DNA of 64,000 bases from an uncultured Pelagibacteraceae bacterium. Lineage in GTDB: Bacteria; Pseudomonadota; Alphaproteobacteria; Pelagibacterales; Pelagibacteraceae. The stretch lies in contig CACOMI010000005.1 in assembly GCA_902628275.1 (NCBI GenBank), forward strand, positions 62,001 through 126,000. The letters run 5' to 3'. This document shows, in pieces, positions 1-10,011 of this stretch. The position numbers were made by a program, and so were the translations under genes. Under the pieces are notes generated by a model that had not been told where the DNA came from, ran no database searches, and was given only the letters and a program-made list of their open reading frames with translations. Position 1 is the stretch's first letter. The number at the start of each line of letters is the position of its first letter.

Positions 1-278
1 CTTAATATTGCTGGGGCTGTATTTCTTTTTGCTGGTTCTACAACAATTTTATATCTATTGATTTTATTTCTTTTTAGATGGAGTTTTACTTGTTTTAAAT
101 ATTTCTTATTTGTACTTATGATTGGAGCATCATAAATTGAGGCTTTTGTTCTCTCAAGTGTCTTTCCAAGCAAAGTCCAATTACCAAAATCAATAAACTG
201 TTTTGCTTGATGATTTTTAGAATTTGGCCAAAGTCGAGTTCCAGCACCTCCGCATAAAATAACTGGACGAATTTTCAT
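1..278 (-). CDS. manC: Mannose-1-phosphate guanylyltransferase, N-terminal part (cut by window edge)
   Basis: This is the first 92 residues of a sugar-nucleotide transferase; the rest lies before base 1. The protein starts [20 protein letters not shown], the nucleotide-binding signature of the mannose-1-phosphate guanylyltransferase/isomerase family, and near the cut it shows EPAKRNTAPAI, the second conserved block of that family. The expected reaction makes GDP-mannose from GTP and mannose-1-phosphate for surface polysaccharide. The ATG (276-278) shares a base with the ilvD stop, so it is probably translated with ilvD. Whether the C-terminal phosphomannose-isomerase half is present cannot be seen. 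Confidence 0.85.
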   Translation of the reverse strand, partial: MKIRPVILCGGAGTRLWPNSKNHQAKQFIDFGNWTLLGKTLERTKASIYDAPIISTNKKYLKQVKLHLKRNKINRYKIVVEPAKRNTAPAIL

Positions 279-1996
279 TAAATCTCTGAATAATCCTTAA
301 CTTCTTTTTTCTTACCTGGATGTGTTGGTGCTCCTAAATATGCTGGTCCAACAGTTTGTGCGTACTTCCATAAAGTACCTGAACCAAAATCTGATTTTCT
401 AGCTTTCCATTTTCTTTTTCTTACAGCTAATTCTTTTTTAGAAAGTCTGACGTTTATAATTCCTTTTTTGGCATCAATATCAATGATATCTCCAGTGCGT
501 AAAAGGCCTATAGGACCCCCTAAGGCGGCCTCAGGGCCTACGTGACCCACACAAAAGCCTCTTGTAGCACCAGAGAACCTGCCATCTGTAATAAGAGCTA
601 CTTTCTCCCCTTTTCCTTGTCCATATATTGCGCCTGTTGTTGATAACATTTCTCTCATACCTGGACCTCCAACTGGTCCTTCGTATCTAATTATAATTAC
701 ATCACCATCACTATACTTTCTGCTTTGAACAGCTTTCATTGCACTTTCCTCGTTATCAAAGCATCTTGCTTTTCCTGTAAATTGTAATTTTTTAAGTCCA
801 GCAACTTTAACAATAGCGCCTTCTGGAGCTAAGTTTCCTTTTAATCCAACAACACCACCAGTTGGTGATAATGGATCTTTATAAGATCTCATTACTTTTT
901 GTTTTGGATTAAATTTAATACCTTTTAAATTTTCCTTCATAGTTTTTCCAGTAACAGTCATACAATCACCATGAATATATCCACCTTCATATAAAGTTTT
1001 TAATAACATTGGAACACCACCTGCTAACCACATATCTTTAGCAACATATTTTCCACCTGGTTTTAAATCTGCAAGATAAGGTGTTCTTTTAAAAATTTTA
1101 GCAACATCCATTAAATCAAATTTAATTCCTGCTTCATTTGCAATAGCTGGTAAATGTAATCCTGCATTTGTAGATCCACCTGTAGCAGCAACCACTGTTG
1201 CAGCATTCTCTAAAGCTTTTTTAGTCACGATATCTCTTGGTTTAATTCCTTTTTTCAAAAGGTTCATAACCATTTTACCACTAGCTTTTGCATATTTATC
1301 TCTTTCTTCATATGGAGCTGGTGTACCAGCAGAATAAGGTAAGGCTAATCCTATAGCTTCAGATACACATGCCATTGTGTTTGCAGTAAATTGTCCACCA
1401 CAAGCACCTGCACTTGGACAAGCAATTAATTCTAATTTTCTTAATTCTGCAGCAGACATTTGGCCAGATGAATGTTTTCCAACCGCTTCAAATACATCTA
1501 CAACAGTTACATCTTTACCTTTGTATCTGCCTGGTAAAATTGATCCACCATATATAAATACACTTGGTACATTTAATCTAACCATCGACATCATTAAACC
1601 TGGCAAAGATTTATCACATCCAGCTATACCTACTAATGCATCATAACAATGACCTCTAACGGTAAGTTCAGCTGAGTCTGCAATTACTTCTCTAGATATC
1701 AATGAAGATTTCATTCCTTCATGTCCCATTGCAATACCATCTGTAACCGTAATTGTACAAAATTCTCTTGGAGTTCCACCATTTGCTCTAACACCCTTTT
1801 TAACTGATTGAGCTTGTCTCATTAGAGCAATGTTACATGGAGCTGCCTCATTCCATGTTGAAACTACTCCAACAAAGGGTTTAGCTACATCTTTTTCAGT
1901 TTCCCCCATAGCATAATAAAACGACCGATGTGGAGCTCTATCCGGACCTAATGATGTGTGTCTACTTGGAAGTTTTTTCTTATTAAATTTAGACAT
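278..1996 (-). CDS. ilvD: Dihydroxy-acid dehydratase
   Basis: IlvD/Edd-family enzyme that dehydrates 2,3-dihydroxyisovalerate and 2,3-dihydroxy-3-methylvalerate to the 2-keto acid precursors of valine and isoleucine. It has 572 residues, against 616 in E. coli. Cys54 (AAPCN), Cys127 (GCDKS) and Cys199 (GACGG) sit where Fe-S ligands are expected; the short length fits the [2Fe-2S] type of this family (inference). The C-terminal block [20 protein letters not shown] is the conserved active-site region. The ATG overlaps the valS stop by one base and the TAA overlaps the next ATG, giving a tightly coupled valS-ilvD-manC operon. Confidence 0.95.
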   Translation of the reverse strand: MSKFNKKKLPSRHTSLGPDRAPHRSFYYAMGETEKDVAKPFVGVVSTWNEAAPCNIALMRQAQSVKKGVRANGGTPREFCTITVTDGIAMGHEGMKSSLISREVIADSAELTVRGHCYDALVGIAGCDKSLPGLMMSMVRLNVPSVFIYGGSILPGRYKGKDVTVVDVFEAVGKHSSGQMSAAELRKLELIACPSAGACGGQFTANTMACVSEAIGLALPYSAGTPAPYEERDKYAKASGKMVMNLLKKGIKPRDIVTKKALENAATVVAATGGSTNAGLHLPAIANEAGIKFDLMDVAKIFKRTPYLADLKPGGKYVAKDMWLAGGVPMLLKTLYEGGYIHGDCMTVTGKTMKENLKGIKFNPKQKVMRSYKDPLSPTGGVVGLKGNLAPEGAIVKVAGLKKLQFTGKARCFDNEESAMKAVQSRKYSDGDVIIIRYEGPVGGPGMREMLSTTGAIYGQGKGEKVALITDGRFSGATRGFCVGHVGPEAALGGPIGLLRTGDIIDIDAKKGIINVRLSKKELAVRKRKWKARKSDFGSGTLWKYAQTVGPAYLGAPTHPGKKKEVKDYSEI

Positions 1997-4623
1997 TATA
2001 TACCCTTTATTGTTACTAATATTTTCTCAATATCATTCTTTAAATTATTATAATTATTTTTTTCTTGTTCAACAATCTCTTTTGGAGCACGGTCTATAAA
2101 ACTTTTATTTTCTAATCTTTGAGAAATTTTATTCATCTCTTGTTCTAATCTACTCTGTTTATTTGTTAAATTTTCTTTTATTAATTTTAAATCAACATCT
2201 TTATCAAAATAAATCTTAAACAAATCACCAGAAACAACCATAGTGGCAGCTGGCTTATCTAAGTCTTTATCTAGTATAGTATTAATTCTACCCAGTTTCT
2301 TAAGAATAATTTCGTTTGTATTAATAAATTCTTTCTGATTTTTGTTAATATTGCTTATTGATACATCAATAAATGAGCCCGGGCTTACATTAAGCTCATT
2401 TTTAAATGATCTAATCTCTGAAATAATATTAATGATATTTTCAACTTGCTCGGTACTACTATCCTTATTTATTTCACCTGATAACCAATTTTTCAGCATT
2501 AAATAATCACTGCCATCATTGTCAAATTCATTCTTAAGCCAAATTTCTTCAGTAACAAAAGGAATAAAAGGATGTAACAAAATCAAAATTTGCTTAAAAA
2601 CAAAAGATGATACTTTTTTTACCTCTGCTTTAGCTTTTTCATCATTTGAAAAAAGTATTGTTTTTGACAATTCTAAATACCAATCACAATAAGAGTGCCA
2701 TGCAAATTGATATGCATTTTTAGCAGCCTCGTCAAATCTATAATCTTCAAGGTTTTTTTCTATTTTATTCTTAGTTTCAATTAGTTCTGAATAAATCCAC
2801 TTATTAATATTTATATTTAAGCTTGGAACCTTATCTATATTTTTAAAATCACATTTATTGGTAATTAAAAAATTATTTGCATTCCACAATTTATTTAAAA
2901 AATTTCTATAACCTTTAACTCTATCTTCAGAAAGTTTAACATCTGTACCTGGTGATGCCATCGATAATAAAGTAAATCTGAGAGCATCTGCGCTATATTT
3001 TTCAATTAAATCTAAAGGATCAATTACATTGCCTTTTGATTTAGACATCTTTTGTCCCTTTTCATCTCTAACTAATGCATGAACATAAATGTCTTTAAAT
3101 GGTTCTTTGTTTAAAAATTCAGTACCAAACATAATCATTCTTGCAACCCAGAAAAATATAATATCAAAACCTGTAACCAATACTGATGTTGGATAAAATT
3201 TATCAACGTATTTATTGTCATCAGGCCATCCAAGTGTTGCAAAAGGCCATAATCCAGATGAGAACCAAGTATCTAAAACATCTGGATCACGATTTAAGAT
3301 AACATCTTTACCATAATGTTTTTTAGCTTGTTGTTTTGCATCTTCTTCATTTTCTGCAACAAAAATTTTTTCATCAGGACCATACCAAGCAGGTATTTGA
3401 TGTCCCCACCAAAGCTGTCTTGAAATACACCACGGTTCAATGTTATTCATCCATTGGAAATAAGTTTTTGACCAATTTTCTGGAAAGAAATTTGTTTTCT
3501 TTAAATTTACAACTTCTTTCGCTTTAACAGATAACTTGCTAGCATCGGCAAACCATTGCTCTGTTAAAAAAGGTTCAATTATTGAATTTGACCTATCTCC
3601 GTAAGGAACTTTATTTTTAATATTTTCCTCTTTTACAAAAAAATCTTTATCTTTGAGTTTTTTTAAAATTTTTTTTCTAGCTTCAAACCTATCCAGGCCA
3701 ACATACTCTTTTGGAGCATTGTTATTTACTTTACCTGTTTCAGTAAAAATATTTATTATTTCAAGATTATTCCTTTGACCAATTTCATAATCATTAAAGT
3801 CATGCGCTGGAGTTATTTTTAATGCTCCTGTTCCCTGTTCAGGATCTGCATAATTGTCTTCTATAATTTTTATTTTTCTTTCAACAATTGGAATAGTAAC
3901 TGTTTTTCCAACTAAAGATTTAAATCTTTCATCTTTTGGATTTACAGCTATCGCCGTATCTCCAAGCATTGTTTCAGGCCTAGTAGTTGCTATTGTTATA
4001 AACTCCTCTGTTCCGTCTATAGGATATTTTATGTAATAAATTTTAGAATTCACTTCTCTTTGATCTACTTCAAGATCTGAAATAGCAGTTTTTAAAACTG
4101 TATCCCAGTTGACTAATTTTTTATCTTTGTAAATTAATCCTTTGTTATAAAGATCAACAAATACCTTAATTACTGATTTTGATAAATTTTCATCCATTGT
4201 GAAGGCATTTCTTGACCAATCACATGAACATCCAAGTTTTTTCAATTGATTTATTATTATGTCACCATACTGCTCTTTCCACTCCCATACTTTTTCAATA
4301 AATTTTTCTCTACCAATTTCATTTTTATCAATTTTTTCGGAGTTTAATTTTTTCTCTACTAAAGCTTGTGTCGCTATTCCAGCATGATCTGTTCCTGGTT
4401 GCCATAAAGTTTCAAAGTTATTCATTCTATGATAACGAACTAGTAAATCTTGAATAGAATTATTAAGCGCATGACCCATATGTAAACTGCCTGTTACATT
4501 TGGTGGTGGAATTACAATTGAGAATTTTTTCGAGTTTTCTTTAGGCTTAAAAAGACTATTTTTTTCCCAATAAGAATAAATTCTATTTTCTACATCAGAA
4601 TGTATATATTTATCAGTACTCAT
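1996..4623 (-). CDS. valS: Valyl-tRNA synthetase
   Basis: Class I synthetase that charges tRNA-Val. It has 875 residues. The HIGH motif appears as HMGH at residues 48-51 after PPPNVTGSL, and the KMSKS loop is at residues 525-529 followed by KGNVIDP. The central part carries the editing-domain block [12 protein letters not shown]. The last ~80 residues are rich in Lys/Glu/Asn and look like the coiled-coil tRNA-binding arm typical of ValRS. It is first in the operon, reading into ilvD with a one-base stop/start overlap. About 125 bases separate its ATG from the tRNA-Cys gene on the other strand. Confidence 0.97.
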   Translation of the reverse strand: MSTDKYIHSDVENRIYSYWEKNSLFKPKENSKKFSIVIPPPNVTGSLHMGHALNNSIQDLLVRYHRMNNFETLWQPGTDHAGIATQALVEKKLNSEKIDKNEIGREKFIEKVWEWKEQYGDIIINQLKKLGCSCDWSRNAFTMDENLSKSVIKVFVDLYNKGLIYKDKKLVNWDTVLKTAISDLEVDQREVNSKIYYIKYPIDGTEEFITIATTRPETMLGDTAIAVNPKDERFKSLVGKTVTIPIVERKIKIIEDNYADPEQGTGALKITPAHDFNDYEIGQRNNLEIINIFTETGKVNNNAPKEYVGLDRFEARKKILKKLKDKDFFVKEENIKNKVPYGDRSNSIIEPFLTEQWFADASKLSVKAKEVVNLKKTNFFPENWSKTYFQWMNNIEPWCISRQLWWGHQIPAWYGPDEKIFVAENEEDAKQQAKKHYGKDVILNRDPDVLDTWFSSGLWPFATLGWPDDNKYVDKFYPTSVLVTGFDIIFFWVARMIMFGTEFLNKEPFKDIYVHALVRDEKGQKMSKSKGNVIDPLDLIEKYSADALRFTLLSMASPGTDVKLSEDRVKGYRNFLNKLWNANNFLITNKCDFKNIDKVPSLNININKWIYSELIETKNKIEKNLEDYRFDEAAKNAYQFAWHSYCDWYLELSKTILFSNDEKAKAEVKKVSSFVFKQILILLHPFIPFVTEEIWLKNEFDNDGSDYLMLKNWLSGEINKDSSTEQVENIINIISEIRSFKNELNVSPGSFIDVSISNINKNQKEFINTNEIILKKLGRINTILDKDLDKPAATMVVSGDLFKIYFDKDVDLKLIKENLTNKQSRLEQEMNKISQRLENKSFIDRAPKEIVEQEKNNYNNLKNDIEKILVTIKGI

Positions 4624-4747
4624 TGATGTTAAAGTTTATAATTTAATAATCTAAATTAACAATAATCAATTTGAATCGTTATTTAATAGACTAATAGAAA
4701 AAATTTAATATAAAAAGGCATCAGTAGCTATTAGCTAAAAATAAGAT

Positions 4748-4821
4748 GGCAACGTGGCGGAATGGTTACGCAGAGGATTGCAAATCCTTGTATCCCGGTT
4801 CGATTCCGGGCGTTGCCTCCA
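4748..4821 (+). tRNA. tRNA-Cys (anticodon GCA)
   Basis: Full cloverleaf. Acceptor arm GGCAACG (4748-4754) pairs with CGTTGCC (4811-4817). The anticodon stem GAGGA/TCCTT encloses loop TTGCAAA with anticodon GCA. The T-arm holds GGTTCGATTCC. The discriminator is U (4818), the identity base for tRNA-Cys, and the CCA end is encoded (4819-4821). It lies 49 bases before tRNA-Asn on the same strand, so the two are probably co-transcribed. Confidence 0.97.
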
Positions 4822-4870
4822 AAAAAAATCTTGTTTTAATTTCAAAAAAAAGTAAGTTGATTTTTTACAT

Positions 4871-4946
4871 TCCTCGGTAGCTCAGTTGGTAGAGCAGTTG
4901 ACTGTTAATCAATTGGTCGCAGGTTCGAGTCCTGCCCGAGGAGCCA
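4871..4946 (+). tRNA. tRNA-Asn (anticodon GTT)
   Basis: Acceptor arm TCCTCGG (4871-4877) pairs with CCGAGGA (4936-4942). The D-arm is GCTCAGTTGGTAGAGC. The anticodon stem GTTGA/TCAAT encloses loop CTGTTAA, anticodon GTT. Discriminator G is at 4943 and the CCA is encoded (4944-4946). No clear terminator follows before the convergent XRE gene ends at 4995. Confidence 0.97.
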
Positions 4947-4994
4947 AAAAATTAATAAATAGTTTAGATTAATTTGGGGTCAGATAAATTAACC

Positions 4995-5366
4995 TTAAAC
5001 TGCTTTTGATATTCCTGCTCCTGACATTTGTAAAGATTTATTAAATTTTAGTTTCTGATCAGGATTAAGCTCTGAATACAACTTTACTAAAAAATTATAA
5101 TTAACATTCATATGTCCTTCTTGAGATTTTTCTAAATTTATCAAATATTCTGAAAAATCTTCAAAAAAATAATTAATTGGTACTTTCAAATAATTTGAAA
5201 GCTGAAGCAATCTAATCGAACTTACTCCATTAGTACCTTTTTCATATTTTTGGATTTGTTGAAATGTTACATTAATAGCTTTTGCTACTTTAGTTTGTGT
5301 TAAACCTAAAGCTAATCTTCTTAGCTTAAGTTTATTACCTAAGTGTTTGTTGAAATTATCTTCCAT
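4995..5366 (-). CDS. XRE-family helix-turn-helix transcriptional regulator
   Basis: A 123-residue protein with a Cro/CI-type helix-turn-helix in the N-terminal half: roughly residues 10-65, including ALGLTQTKVAKAINVTFQQI and QKYEKGTNGVSS, the usual recognition-helix pattern, followed by LxxLSNYLKVPINYFFEDF. The C-terminal half is short and of unknown function. Size and layout resemble small alphaproteobacterial XRE regulators; the target is unknown. A good Shine-Dalgarno (AGAGGGG) precedes the ATG. It follows the aapP gene on the same strand after 188 bases that contain inverted repeats, so it probably has its own, possibly self-controlled, promoter. Confidence 0.85.
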   Translation of the reverse strand: MEDNFNKHLGNKLKLRRLALGLTQTKVAKAINVTFQQIQKYEKGTNGVSSIRLLQLSNYLKVPINYFFEDFSEYLINLEKSQEGHMNVNYNFLVKLYSELNPDQKLKFNKSLQMSGAGISKAV

Positions 5367-5507
5367 TAAGACCCCTCTTAATTAATTTTAAAACACTATT
5401 GAACTCATTTATTAATGTTACTGCAATAGAAAAATTTATTTTTTTTTGTAAGAAATTTGAGATAATCAAAATACTGTCAAGCATTAGTTGAATGCAAAAT
5501 TCACATA

Positions 5508-5528
5508 TTTAGTTTGTATTAAACTAAA
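5508..5528. promoter_or_regulatory. Inverted repeat upstream of the XRE regulator (candidate operator)
   Basis: A perfect 8-base inverted repeat, TTTAGTTT and AAACTAAA, flanks a 5-base spacer. It lies in the 188-base gap between the aapP stop and the XRE start, about 140 bases before the XRE ATG. No T-run follows it on either strand, so a terminator is less likely than a protein-binding site. A TTGACA-like -35 (minus strand, 5475-5480) lies between it and the gene. The operator role is inference. Confidence 0.35.
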
Positions 5529-5554
5529 ATTATGCCTTAAAAATTATATATTTT

Positions 5555-6289
5555 TTATAATATTTGACTTAAAAATAGCTTAGTTCTATCGCTCTTTGGA
5601 TTAGCAAAAAACTCTTTAGTTTCAGCTCTTTCAACAATCATACCTTCATCCATAAAAATAACCTCATCAGCTACCTCTTTAGCAAATCCCATCTCGTGGG
5701 TAACAACTATCATTGTCATACCTTGGTTTGCTAAATCAACCATTACATCTAAAACTTCTTTAATCATTTCTGGATCTAGAGCTGATGTAGGCTCATCAAA
5801 TAACATTATTTTAGGTTCCATACAAAGGGCTCTAGCTATAGCAACTCTTTGTTGTTGACCGCCAGATAATTGACCCGGAAATTTTTCTGCTTGATCAAGA
5901 ATCTGAACTCTTTCTAAATGTTTTAATGCTAATTCTTCGGCATCTTTCTTTGGCATTTTTTTAACCCAAATCGGTGCAAGGGTACAATTGTCAACAATTG
6001 ATAAATGTGGAAATAGGTTAAATTGTTGAAAAACCATTCCAACTTCAGCTCTTATTTGCTCAATATTTTTTGTATCTTCAGTTAAAGTATTTCCATCAAC
6101 GATAATATCTCCTTGCTGATGTTCCTCTAGTCTATTTATGCATCTTATTAATGTGGATTTACCTGATCCTGATGGACCACAAACAACAATTTTTTCTTTT
6201 GGTTTAACCTCTAGATTAATATCTTTTAAAACTTGAAAATCACCAAACCATTTGTTCATATTTTTAATTTGAATAATACTGTCAGACAT
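5555..6289 (-). CDS. aapP: General L-amino-acid ABC transporter, ATP-binding protein
   Basis: A 244-residue ABC ATPase of the polar amino-acid uptake family (AapP/YhdZ/GlnQ). Walker [10 protein letters not shown] is at residues 38-46; the signature is [15 protein letters not shown]; Walker B with D-loop is [13 protein letters not shown]; the switch histidine is in VVTHEMGFA. It powers import of amino acids through the AapQ/AapM permeases. It is the last gene of the transporter operon, 3 bases after aapM. Confidence 0.95.
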   Translation of the reverse strand: MSDSIIQIKNMNKWFGDFQVLKDINLEVKPKEKIVVCGPSGSGKSTLIRCINRLEEHQQGDIIVDGNTLTEDTKNIEQIRAEVGMVFQQFNLFPHLSIVDNCTLAPIWVKKMPKKDAEELALKHLERVQILDQAEKFPGQLSGGQQQRVAIARALCMEPKIMLFDEPTSALDPEMIKEVLDVMVDLANQGMTMIVVTHEMGFAKEVADEVIFMDEGMIVERAETKEFFANPKSDRTKLFLSQIL

Positions 6290-6292
6290 AAT

Positions 6293-7735
6293 TTATCGCT
6301 CTGTTTTATATTTCTGTTCTAGATTATAGCTATACTTACTCATTGCATAACAAATAATCCAGAAAATTATTGCAGCAAAGACATAGCCTTCCATTGCAAA
6401 TCCTAACCATTTAGGATTAGTTTTTGCTAAATTTAACATTCCTACTATTTCTAATAAACCGACCACAAATATTAGAGGTGTATCTTTTACTAAAGCCAAA
6501 AAAGTATTGGCTATACCGGGAATAACAAGTTTTAAGGCTTGAGGTAAAATTACAAATATATGCATTCGCCAATAACCCATTCCAAGTGATTTTGCAGCCT
6601 CGTATTGACCACGTGGTAAAGCTTGTAAACCGCCTCTAATAACTTCTGCAACATAAGCAGCTTCAAATAATGAAATAGCTATTATGCATCTAACTAATTT
6701 ATCTATAAAGAAATCTGCTGGTAAAAACATTGGAAACATCACAGCCGACATAAATAAGACCGTAATTAATGGAACACCTCTCCAAAATTCAATAAACCCT
6801 ATTGATATGTATCTTATTAGCGGAAAATCAGATCTTCTACCAAGAGCAAATGCCATTCCAATTGGAAAACAGAAAATTAAACAGAAAAAGGAAATTATAA
6901 ATGTAAGAGATAGTCCTCCCCATGCTCCTGTTTCAACCCAATTTAGTCCATCTAACTTACCTAGTTCAATTAATTCTTCATAAAAAACAAAATATTTTAA
7001 AAGTATATAAATCGTGATTGGAACAAATATAAAATAATAAAATTTAAATTTACTTGGAATAAAGAAACCAACAATAATTGAGATAACGGCTGCAATTATT
7101 CCATAAGAAAAATCAAAGAATACTGGACCGCCAGAAATAAAAAAGAAAATAAATAAGAAAGCTATAAATGGATAAATTACAACGTAGTATAGTGTTAAAT
7201 ATTTTTTAAACTTTTCAGTAGCAAAATATCCAACTGAACCCAATAGTGTTAATGCTACAAATGAAAGATTTATCCTCCATTGCTCAGCATTTGGGTACAT
7301 TCCATACATAAATCTTCTAAACCAAACTTTAATGTAAGTCCAACAAGCTCCGCCACCTGAGCACACATCTTTACTATCTCCAGCAAAACTTGCGTCAATT
7401 ACAAACCAGCTTAAAATTGGGGGTGTTGCCTTAATGATTATAAAAATAATTAATAAGGACAAGATTGCATTAAAATTATTTGTATTAATATTTTTATTTA
7501 CTCTATCTAAAAACTTATAACCACTGTGTTCAATTCTTATAAAATGTAAACCTATAAATCCTAATATAATTGGGATTATAAAGCTTAATGACGACGGTAA
7601 AAATCCAGTGATGTTTAAACTAAAGAATGAATTAAAAAAAACATCAATCACACTAATAACAAATAAAAATAAACCCATATATAAAAAGGTAGTCAAATTA
7701 TCTTTATCTGGTTTTAAAAAGTTAATTTTTGACAT
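6293..7735 (-). CDS. aapM: General L-amino-acid ABC transporter, permease (AapM/YhdY type)
   Basis: A 480-residue inner-membrane permease. The N-terminal half has several hydrophobic segments and a loop rich in Cys/Gly (DVCSGGGACWTYIKV). The C-terminal ~230 residues carry the BPD_transp_1 domain with the EAA loop EVIRGGLQALPRGQYEAAKS LGMGYW, broken here only for length, which docks on the ATPase. The long N-terminal extension is typical of AapM/BztC, not of the short His/Gln permeases. The ATG directly abuts the aapQ stop. Confidence 0.93.
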   Translation of the reverse strand: MSKINFLKPDKDNLTTFLYMGLFLFVISVIDVFFNSFFSLNITGFLPSSLSFIIPIILGFIGLHFIRIEHSGYKFLDRVNKNINTNNFNAILSLLIIFIIIKATPPILSWFVIDASFAGDSKDVCSGGGACWTYIKVWFRRFMYGMYPNAEQWRINLSFVALTLLGSVGYFATEKFKKYLTLYYVVIYPFIAFLFIFFFISGGPVFFDFSYGIIAAVISIIVGFFIPSKFKFYYFIFVPITIYILLKYFVFYEELIELGKLDGLNWVETGAWGGLSLTFIISFFCLIFCFPIGMAFALGRRSDFPLIRYISIGFIEFWRGVPLITVLFMSAVMFPMFLPADFFIDKLVRCIIAISLFEAAYVAEVIRGGLQALPRGQYEAAKSLGMGYWRMHIFVILPQALKLVIPGIANTFLALVKDTPLIFVVGLLEIVGMLNLAKTNPKWLGFAMEGYVFAAIIFWIICYAMSKYSYNLEQKYKTER

Positions 7736-8887
7736 TTATTTTTCCTTAATAGCAATTTTTTTGTTGTACCAATTCATAAGAATTGAAATTGAAATACTTA
7801 AGCTCAAGTAAGTAAGCATTGTTATTGAAACTATTTCAATCGCTTTACCAGTTTGCATTAATGCTGTTCCAGCAAAAACTAGTACTAGATCAGGATAAGC
7901 AATAGCAGCAGCTAACGAAGAATTCTTAGTTAAATTTAAATATTGGTTAGTTGTTGGTGGAATAATAATTCTTAATGCTTGCGGCATTACAACTAATTTT
8001 AAAACTTGATTAGGATTTAACCCAATTGATGCAGCAGCTTCTTTTTGTCCTTTCCCCACTCCCTGAATACCAGCTCTTACGCATTCGGCAATGAAAGTAG
8101 CTGTATATAAAGCTAATGATAAAGTTAAAGCTATTAATTCAGGAGGTAAACTTAAGCCCCCCTCATAAATAAATGATGTTGTTGCTAATTGTTTTAGTTT
8201 TGGTATTTCAAAAGATAAACTTACCCCTCCTATTAAAAAACTTAATAAAGGCAAAATAAAAATTAAACCTACTGATATCCAAAAAACTGGTAACTGTTTA
8301 CCTTGTGTTTCTTGAACTTTTCTTGCATGAATTCTGATTACTACTATTGCGATTATTGCTGCAATTATTGAGTATAAGAAAACATTAAGATTTTCCCAGA
8401 TGAACGCTGGAACATATAAACCTTTTATTGTTAAGAAAAAAACACCTAACATTGCATCTGCATCTTGTGGCAAAGGTAAGGCTCTTAAAGCAGCAAAATA
8501 CCAAAAAAATATTTGTAAAAGCAATGGGATGTTTCTAAAAAATTCTACATAGAAAGCAGCAAACTGATTTATTAAATAATTAGGTGAGAGTCTTGCTACA
8601 CCAACTATAACACCTAAAATTGTTGCAAAAATAATTCCTATTACTGAAACTAAAATAGTGTTAAGCAAACCAACCAGGTAAGCTCTAAAGTATGAATGGG
8701 AACCGTCATATTCAATAAGAGAAAACTGGACATCAAATGATGACTCTTGAGAAAGAAACCCATATCCAAAATCAATACCTCTGTTCTCCATATTGATTTG
8801 AGCATTGTATGTAAAAAATCCAAAAACTAACACTACAACTAAAACGGTAATTAATTGGGGAATGATTTTTTGTAATTTTAGGTCCAT
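7736..8887 (-). CDS. aapQ: General L-amino-acid ABC transporter, permease (AapQ/YhdX type)
   Basis: A 383-residue inner-membrane permease. The first transmembrane segment starts at about residue 12; the His/Glu/Gln/Arg permease domain is split by an insertion of extra hydrophobic segments, as in AapQ/BztB. The EAA loop is visible in the C-terminal part as ECVRAGIQGVGKGQKEAAAS. It pairs with AapM to form the channel. The gene starts 63 bases after aapJ, behind a strong terminator-like hairpin, so it is probably expressed at a lower level than the binding protein. Confidence 0.93.
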   Translation of the reverse strand: MDLKLQKIIPQLITVLVVVLVFGFFTYNAQINMENRGIDFGYGFLSQESSFDVQFSLIEYDGSHSYFRAYLVGLLNTILVSVIGIIFATILGVIVGVARLSPNYLINQFAAFYVEFFRNIPLLLQIFFWYFAALRALPLPQDADAMLGVFFLTIKGLYVPAFIWENLNVFLYSIIAAIIAIVVIRIHARKVQETQGKQLPVFWISVGLIFILPLLSFLIGGVSLSFEIPKLKQLATTSFIYEGGLSLPPELIALTLSLALYTATFIAECVRAGIQGVGKGQKEAAASIGLNPNQVLKLVVMPQALRIIIPPTTNQYLNLTKNSSLAAAIAYPDLVLVFAGTALMQTGKAIEIVSITMLTYLSLSISISILMNWYNKKIAIKEK

Positions 8888-8900
8888 TTGAACGCTTATA

Positions 8901-8932
8901 AAAAAAAGGGCTAGAAAAATCTAGCCCTTTTT
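8901..8932 (-). terminator. Terminator-like hairpin between aapJ and aapQ (partial terminator)
   Basis: GGGCTAGA (8908-8915) and TCTAGCCC (8920-8927) form a perfect 8-bp stem with a 4-base loop. It is extended by A/T pairs on both sides. Read on the minus strand it ends in a run of about eight T (8900-8907). It follows the aapJ stop and precedes aapQ, so it likely stops most transcripts after aapJ and lets a minority continue. It may also stabilise the aapJ mRNA 3' end. Confidence 0.85.
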
Positions 8933-8950
8933 AATTAGTTAAAAATGCAA

Positions 8951-9991
8951 TTATCTTGCAGGTGGTACATAAAGAATTCCACCTTTAGTCCATAATTCAT
9001 TTGGACCTCTGTCAGGTAAAATTCCAGTGTCAGCTATATTTCTTTTGTAGCTTTCACCATAGTTACCAACTTGCTTAATAATTCTTAAGCTCCACTCATT
9101 GTCTAGACCAAAAGCAGCACCTAATTCACCTTCAGCGCCAACTAATCTTTTTACAGCTGGGTTATCTGAAGTTTTCATTGAGTCTGCGTTTGCAGAAGTA
9201 ATTCCATATTCTTCTGCTTCGATCATAGCATTTAAAGACCATCTAACGATATCTTCCCATACAGAGTCACCTTGTCTTACTACTGGTCCTAAAGGCTCTT
9301 TAGAAACAGTTTCAGGTAATACAATGTGATCATCTGGGTTAGACATTTTAGTTCTTTGTGCAGCAAGACCTGATTTATCAGTAGTGTATGTATCACATCT
9401 ACCAGCATCATAAGCAGCTACGACTTCGTCAGCTTTTTCAAAAGCAACTGGTTCATAAGAAATTCCTTTTGAGTTAAAGAAGTCTCTCATGTTTAACTCA
9501 GTTGTTGTACCAATGTTTGTACAAGCTGAGATACCATCTTTGAATTGGCTTGTTGAAGTAATACCAGAACTTTTTCTAACCATGAAACCTTGACCATCGT
9601 AGAAGTTTACTCCAACGAAAGTAAGTCCGATATCAGCATCTCTAGAAAGAGTCCAAGTTGTGTTTCTTGATAAGATGTCAATCTCACCAGAAGTTAAAGC
9701 TGTAAACCTTTCTTTAGCACTTAGTGGTGTAAACTTAACTTTGTTTGCATCACCTAGTACCGCAGCAGCTACTGCTCTACATACATCAACATCAATACCA
9801 GTCCAATTTCCTGCTGCATCAGCATTAGAAAATCCTGGTAGACCCTGAGATACTCCACATCTTACAAAACCCTTTTTTTGAGTGTTTTTAAGTGTTTTAG
9901 ATTTTTTAGCAGCCATAGTTTCTGTTGTAAAAGTAAACAACACTGCAACCATAGCGACTAAAGAAGTTAATTGTTTTAAGTATTTAAACAT
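8951..9991 (-). CDS. aapJ: General L-amino-acid ABC transporter, periplasmic binding protein
   Basis: A 346-residue solute-binding protein (AapJ/BztA/YhdW). An N-terminal signal peptide runs to about residue 28 (hydrophobic core SLVAMVAVLFTF, cut near TMAA). The mature part has the family blocks KGFVRCGVSQGLPGFS, WTGIDVDVCRAVAAAV, NTTWTLSRD and the C-terminal RGPNELWTKGG. It binds amino acids in the periplasm and delivers them to AapQM. Shine-Dalgarno AAAGGAAG lies 6 bases before the ATG. It is first in the operon; the upstream region holds two adjacent inverted repeats. Confidence 0.96.
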   Translation of the reverse strand: MFKYLKQLTSLVAMVAVLFTFTTETMAAKKSKTLKNTQKKGFVRCGVSQGLPGFSNADAAGNWTGIDVDVCRAVAAAVLGDANKVKFTPLSAKERFTALTSGEIDILSRNTTWTLSRDADIGLTFVGVNFYDGQGFMVRKSSGITSTSQFKDGISACTNIGTTTELNMRDFFNSKGISYEPVAFEKADEVVAAYDAGRCDTYTTDKSGLAAQRTKMSNPDDHIVLPETVSKEPLGPVVRQGDSVWEDIVRWSLNAMIEAEEYGITSANADSMKTSDNPAVKRLVGAEGELGAAFGLDNEWSLRIIKQVGNYGESYKRNIADTGILPDRGPNELWTKGGILYVPPAR

Positions 9992-10011
9992 TATTCTTCC
10001 TTTACGTTATT

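Noticed and set aside
1377-1646. An 89-codon open frame on the plus strand inside ilvD
   Set aside because: It mirrors the conserved ilvD coding sequence, has no ribosome-binding site of note and no known domain.
4725-4737. Two TAGCTA palindromes separated by one base just before tRNA-Cys
   Set aside because: Too short and AT-rich to separate from chance; no link to a known tRNA promoter element or attachment site, and no integrase nearby.
4740-4950. tRNA genes as possible integration sites for a genomic island
   Set aside because: No integrase, no duplicated tRNA 3' end and no foreign-looking genes on either side.
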